Shown here: positions 15,375 to 17,363 of the stretch, one piece after another | Layout of the letters: every line of letters starts with the position of its first letter | Position numbering within the stretch: the first letter of the stretch is position 1 | Assembly: GCA_011390455.1 (NCBI GenBank) | Contig: JAABSI010000062.1 | Span: 1 to 17,363 of the forward strand | Source of the DNA: Trueperaceae bacterium | GTDB taxonomy: Bacteria; Deinococcota; Deinococci; Deinococcales; Trueperaceae | DNA length: 17,363 nucleotides | Direction: 5' to 3' | Notes under the pieces: model-generated | What the model saw: the letters and a program-made list of their open reading frames with translations, nothing else | Databases searched by the model: none | What the model was told of the DNA's origin: nothing | Program-made: the position numbers and the translations under genes

Positions 15375-15380
15375 TATCGT
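15375..15380 (+). promoter_or_regulatory. -10 box TATCGT for the leaderless protease gene
   Basis: TATCGT lies 5 nt before the ATG at 15386. There is no Shine-Dalgarno, and the upstream -35 region is occupied by the third 15-bp repeat. Confidence 0.5.
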
Positions 15381-15385
15381 GCGCC

Positions 15386-16657
15386 ATGACCGATCCATGG
15401 CGCGAAGAAGGTGCAGCCCAAGCGTTCGCGACGCGGGCCCGGCGACCGCGGGTGCGCGCGTTCACGTTCGTGCTCCTGGCCGTGCTCGTGTGGGTGGCGA
15501 GCCCGTGGGTGCAGCGGCCGCAGCCCGAGCTGCATTCCGACCTCCAGCTGCAGTTCGCGCAAGCGCGGCCGCCCGAGGTCGTCGCGCCCAGCGGCGACCT
15601 GCTCGAGGCGTACGACCTGGCGCGACCGGCGACGCTGCGGCTCGAGGCGCGCTGCGCGACGCCCTTCGGGGGGCGGCAGGTGCTGGGCGTCGGCACCGGC
15701 TTCTTCTTCTCGGCCGACGGCGCCATCCTGACCGCGTACCACGTGGTCGACGCCTCAGCGTCCGGGGCGCCGTGCCCGGTTCGCTACGTGGGCATCGATC
15801 CCGATCGGCGCGAGTTCGAGCTCGAGCTCGTCGGGTTCGACGCCTACATGGACCTCGCCGTGCTCCAGGCGGACGTCGACGGGGCGGTGCCGTTCATCCC
15901 CCTCGCCACCCGGGCGCCCGCGCCCGGGACGTCGGTCGTCGCCATCGGCAACTCGCGCGGCGACTTCCTCGAGGCGCGCGCCGGGCGGGTGACGCGGTTG
16001 GGGGTTCGGGCCGGACGCGCGGACTTCGCGGACGGCACGATCGAGCTCACGAACGCGCTCGCGCCGGGCGATTCCGGCGGTCCGGTCGTCACCGAGCGCG
16101 GCGAAGCGGTCGGGGTGGTCTCGTACATCAGCTTCAACCCGAGCGGCATGAGCTCGGACACCTACGTGCCACCGTTCCTGATGGGCTTGCCGTTGCCGCG
16201 CGAGTTCGCGGCGTACGCGGTGCCGGTCGCGACGGACTCCGAGCTCGTCGCGGCGGTCGCCGGCGGTGCGGCGCGCGACGTCCCCGTGATCGGGTTCAGC
16301 TGGCGCCCCGGGTTCGACTACGACCCGAGCAGCGGTCCGGACGACCTCGGCCGGCGGCCGGGCCCGATCGTGGAGGCGGTGACGCCCGGGGGGCCCGGAG
16401 AGCGAGCCGGCCTGCGCTCCTACGTCGAGGTGCCCGTGCTCGACGACGCGGGGCGCCGGATCGGCACGCAGCGGGAGGCCGACGTGATCGTCGCGATCGA
16501 CGGCCGTCCGACGCCCACGTTCGCGTCCTTGCTCGCCGAGGTCCGGGGCAAGGCGATCGGTCAGGTCGTCGAGCTCACCGTGCAGCGCGGGGCCGCGACG
16601 TTCCGCCTGCCGCTCGAGCTCGGCGCGCGTCGAGCGGTGTTCGCCGGCGCCCCCTGA
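15386..16657 (+). CDS. Membrane-anchored HtrA-like trypsin-family serine protease with PDZ domain
   Basis: The 423-aa protein begins with about 24 mostly polar residues, then a single membrane segment (about 25-42, AFTFVLLAVLVWVASPWV), placing the rest outside the cytoplasmic membrane. The S1C protease domain shows GTGFFFSADGAILTAYHVVD with H119, YMDLAVLQ with D156, AIGNSRGD (186-193), and NALAPGDSGGPVV with S230, so the triad is complete. C90 and C130 could form a disulfide. The C terminus holds a PDZ-like domain (about 326-410: GPIVEAVTPGGPGERAGLRS, then EADVIVAIDGRPTPTFASLL). It has an acidic insertion (345-363) in the spot where PDZ domains usually pass directly to GDVI. The likely role is envelope protein quality control. 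An exact DegP/DegQ/DegS equivalence is not claimed. The ATG is leaderless; an upstream open frame is repeat-derived. Confidence 0.9.
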   Translation: MTDPWREEGAAQAFATRARRPRVRAFTFVLLAVLVWVASPWVQRPQPELHSDLQLQFAQARPPEVVAPSGDLLEAYDLARPATLRLEARCATPFGGRQVLGVGTGFFFSADGAILTAYHVVDASASGAPCPVRYVGIDPDRREFELELVGFDAYMDLAVLQADVDGAVPFIPLATRAPAPGTSVVAIGNSRGDFLEARAGRVTRLGVRAGRADFADGTIELTNALAPGDSGGPVVTERGEAVGVVSYISFNPSGMSSDTYVPPFLMGLPLPREFAAYAVPVATDSELVAAVAGGAARDVPVIGFSWRPGFDYDPSSGPDDLGRRPGPIVEAVTPGGPGERAGLRSYVEVPVLDDAGRRIGTQREADVIVAIDGRPTPTFASLLAEVRGKAIGQVVELTVQRGAATFRLPLELGARRAVFAGAP

Positions 16658-16684
16658 CCGAGGAGCGTCCACCGCAGCGCACGA

Positions 16685-16718
16685 GGCCGCGCGCCCCGCA
16701 CGTCCGGGGCGCGCGGCC
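16685..16718 (+). terminator. Strong hairpin after the protease gene
   Basis: A perfect 13-bp stem, GGCCGCGCGCCCC (16685-16697) with GGGGCGCGCGGCC (16706-16718), has an 8-nt loop and lies 27 nt after the protease stop. No U-tract follows. The remaining bases to 16780 hold no gene that I can support. Confidence 0.65.
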
Positions 16719-16780
16719 CGCGTCTGGGCCGATCGCGACGACCCACCCAGAGCCACCGACACCTAGGGCCATCAAAGGGG

Positions 16781-16890
16781 GCGCCCCCCGACGGGGGGTC
16801 GGGGGGCGCTCGGGGTGCCGCGGGTGGGGGGACCCGCGGCGGCCTCGGGGGGTGAATCCCGAGGTGGGGCCCCGGGTGGGGGACCCGGGG
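16781..16890 (-). other. Tandem array of four GC hairpins with mostly C-rich loops downstream of tRNA-Ile
   Basis: Read on the minus strand, the tRNA-Ile CCA is followed directly by four perfect stems. They are 8 bp (16883-16890 with 16870-16877), 7 bp (16858-16864 with 16843-16849), 9 bp (16832-16840 with 16817-16825) and 12 bp (16798-16809 with 16781-16792). Their loops are CCCCC, ATTCACCC, CCCCCC and CCCCC. The last stem is followed by CCCCTTTGATGG, whose short T run could make it a terminator. The first and third stems share the core CGGGTCCCCC(C)ACCCG. The plus strand is correspondingly rich in G runs. This may be a complex terminator, a processed trailer RNA, or a G-quadruplex-prone element. 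Confidence 0.6.
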
Positions 16891-16967
16891 TGGTGGGCGA
16901 TGGTGGATTCGAACCACCGACCTCGTCGTTATCAGCGACGCGCTCTAACCGACTGAGCTAATCGCCC
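16891..16967 (-). tRNA. tRNA-Ile (GAT anticodon), CCA encoded
   Basis: On the minus strand the 77-nt gene begins GGGCGAT (acceptor, from 16967) and has a D arm GCTC-AGTCGGTTA-GAGC. The anticodon arm is CGTCG-CTGATAA-CGACG with anticodon GAT, and the T arm is GGTGG-TTCGAAT-CCACC. The acceptor closes with ATCGCCC, followed by discriminator A and a genomically encoded CCA. All arms pair perfectly. It decodes AUC/AUU. It stands alone, not in an rRNA operon within this window, and has its own near-consensus promoter. Confidence 0.97.
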
Positions 16968-16980
16968 AAGACCGGACGGA

Positions 16981-17010
16981 AGTGTACCTGCGGCGATCAA
17001 CGGGTGTCAA
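16981..17010 (-). promoter_or_regulatory. Near-consensus sigma-70 promoter for tRNA-Ile
   Basis: TTGACA (complement of 17005-17010), an 18-bp spacer and TACACT (complement of 16981-16986) put the transcription start about 7 nt before the tRNA 5' end. It is the strongest promoter match in the window. It overlaps the expected -35 area of the divergent ispH promoter. Confidence 0.8.
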
Positions 17011-17019
17011 CGCGCCGGG

Positions 17020-17025
17020 TACCAT
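17020..17025 (+). promoter_or_regulatory. -10 box TACCAT for leaderless ispH
   Basis: TACCAT lies 7 nt before the ATG at 17033, with no Shine-Dalgarno. The region where a -35 would sit (about 16997-17002) is inside the spacer of the opposing tRNA promoter, so the two promoters probably compete. Confidence 0.45.
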
Positions 17026-17032
17026 GCGCTCC

Positions 17033-17363
17033 ATGGTCCAGGTCCTGCATCTCGCCAAGCCCCGAGGCTTCTGCGCCGGCGTCGTCATGGCGATCGACGC
17101 CGTCCGTGAGGCCGCGGCCGAGAACGCCCAGCGCGGTGAAGGCGACCTCGCCGTCTACCACGCGATCGTGCACAACACGACGGTGGTCGAACGGCTCGAG
17201 GACGAGGCGGGCGTCCACTTCGTCGAAGACCTCGCCGACCTCGAGGCGGTCCGCGCAGCCGCGGCCGCCGCCGGGCGGACGCTGTCCGATACCGTCGTGT
17301 TCAGCGCCCACGGGGTCAGCCCCGCCGTCCGCGCCGAGGCTTCGCGGCGCGGGCTCACGACGC
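17033..17363 (+). CDS. ispH: 4-Hydroxy-3-methylbut-2-enyl diphosphate reductase, N-terminal part (runs off the window)
   Basis: The first 110 residues of the last MEP-pathway enzyme are present. The enzyme reduces HMBPP to IPP and DMAPP using a 4Fe-4S cluster. [19 protein letters not shown] carries the first cluster cysteine, C14. [14 protein letters not shown] contains the substrate-binding His of the IVHN motif (H47), and [11 protein letters not shown] contains the second conserved His (H93). The remaining two cysteines and the catalytic glutamate lie beyond the window. The segment between the IVHN and SAHG motifs is slightly longer than I would expect ([20 protein letters not shown]). The ATG at 17033 follows a TACCAT box by 7 nt, so the gene is probably leaderless. 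Confidence 0.95.
   Translation, partial: MVQVLHLAKPRGFCAGVVMAIDAVREAAAENAQRGEGDLAVYHAIVHNTTVVERLEDEAGVHFVEDLADLEAVRAAAAAAGRTLSDTVVFSAHGVSPAVRAEASRRGLTT

Noticed and set aside
16575..16775. Small minus-strand open frame (66 aa) downstream of the hairpin array
   Set aside because: No ribosome binding site or -10 box, Arg/Ala-rich composition, and most of it overlaps the protease 3' end and its terminator.
14908..16956. Long plus-strand open frame spanning the nrnA/protease region
   Set aside because: Arg/Ala-rich shadow of two well-supported genes. It crosses a terminator hairpin and runs into the tRNA.

Overview
The window is very GC-rich bacterial chromosome, roughly 70% or more by eye, densely packed with mostly housekeeping genes on both strands. 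My best taxonomic guess is a Deinococcota (Deinococcus-Thermus) lineage, perhaps Trueperaceae-like. The guess rests on high GC, an Lgt with the divergent NGTDTGGR motif, a DUF1844 protein, and many apparently leaderless genes with a TANNNT box 5-7 nt before the start codon. It is inference, not proof.

Layout, left to right. A truncated minus-strand GluRS/GluQ-RS-type synthetase (1-267) lies just downstream of sucCD (minus, 282-2443), which has a recognisable promoter and a structured leader. A plus-strand run follows: a divergent MogA/MoaB-like protein, a DUF456 membrane protein, lgt, and a GlmU lacking most of its acetyltransferase domain. A perfect hairpin separates these from a convergent sucrose-phosphate synthase fused to a HAD phosphatase (5584-7800, minus). 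Divergent from that is carA (plus), which ends in a hairpin shared with dtd. The dtd gene is the last of a tight minus-strand set: zinc ribbon, unknown 155-aa protein, cysteine-free family 4-like uracil-DNA glycosylase, DUF1844 protein, dtd (9066-11264).

Divergent from this set is a class V aminotransferase of the cysteine desulfurase-like group that contains no cysteine. It converges on recN (minus). An NrnA-type DHH phosphoesterase (minus) lies upstream of recN, behind its own terminator hairpin. A membrane-anchored HtrA-like protease (plus) diverges from the DHH gene across a region with three 15-bp repeats. The right end carries a tandem array of four GC hairpins with C-rich loops abutting the 3' end of tRNA-Ile(GAT) (minus), a near-consensus tRNA promoter, and the 5' part of ispH (plus).

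Functionally the window mixes central metabolism (succinyl-CoA synthetase), envelope biogenesis (Lgt, GlmU), sucrose synthesis (probable compatible solute), pyrimidine/arginine precursor supply (CarA), DNA repair and nucleic-acid turnover (UDG, RecN, NrnA), translation quality control (Dtd), proteolysis, and isoprenoid synthesis (IspH). I see no transposon, phage or CRISPR. The most unusual items are the hairpin array after the tRNA, the two cysteine-free members of normally cysteine-dependent families, the repeat array before the protease gene, and the consistent leaderless promoter architecture.
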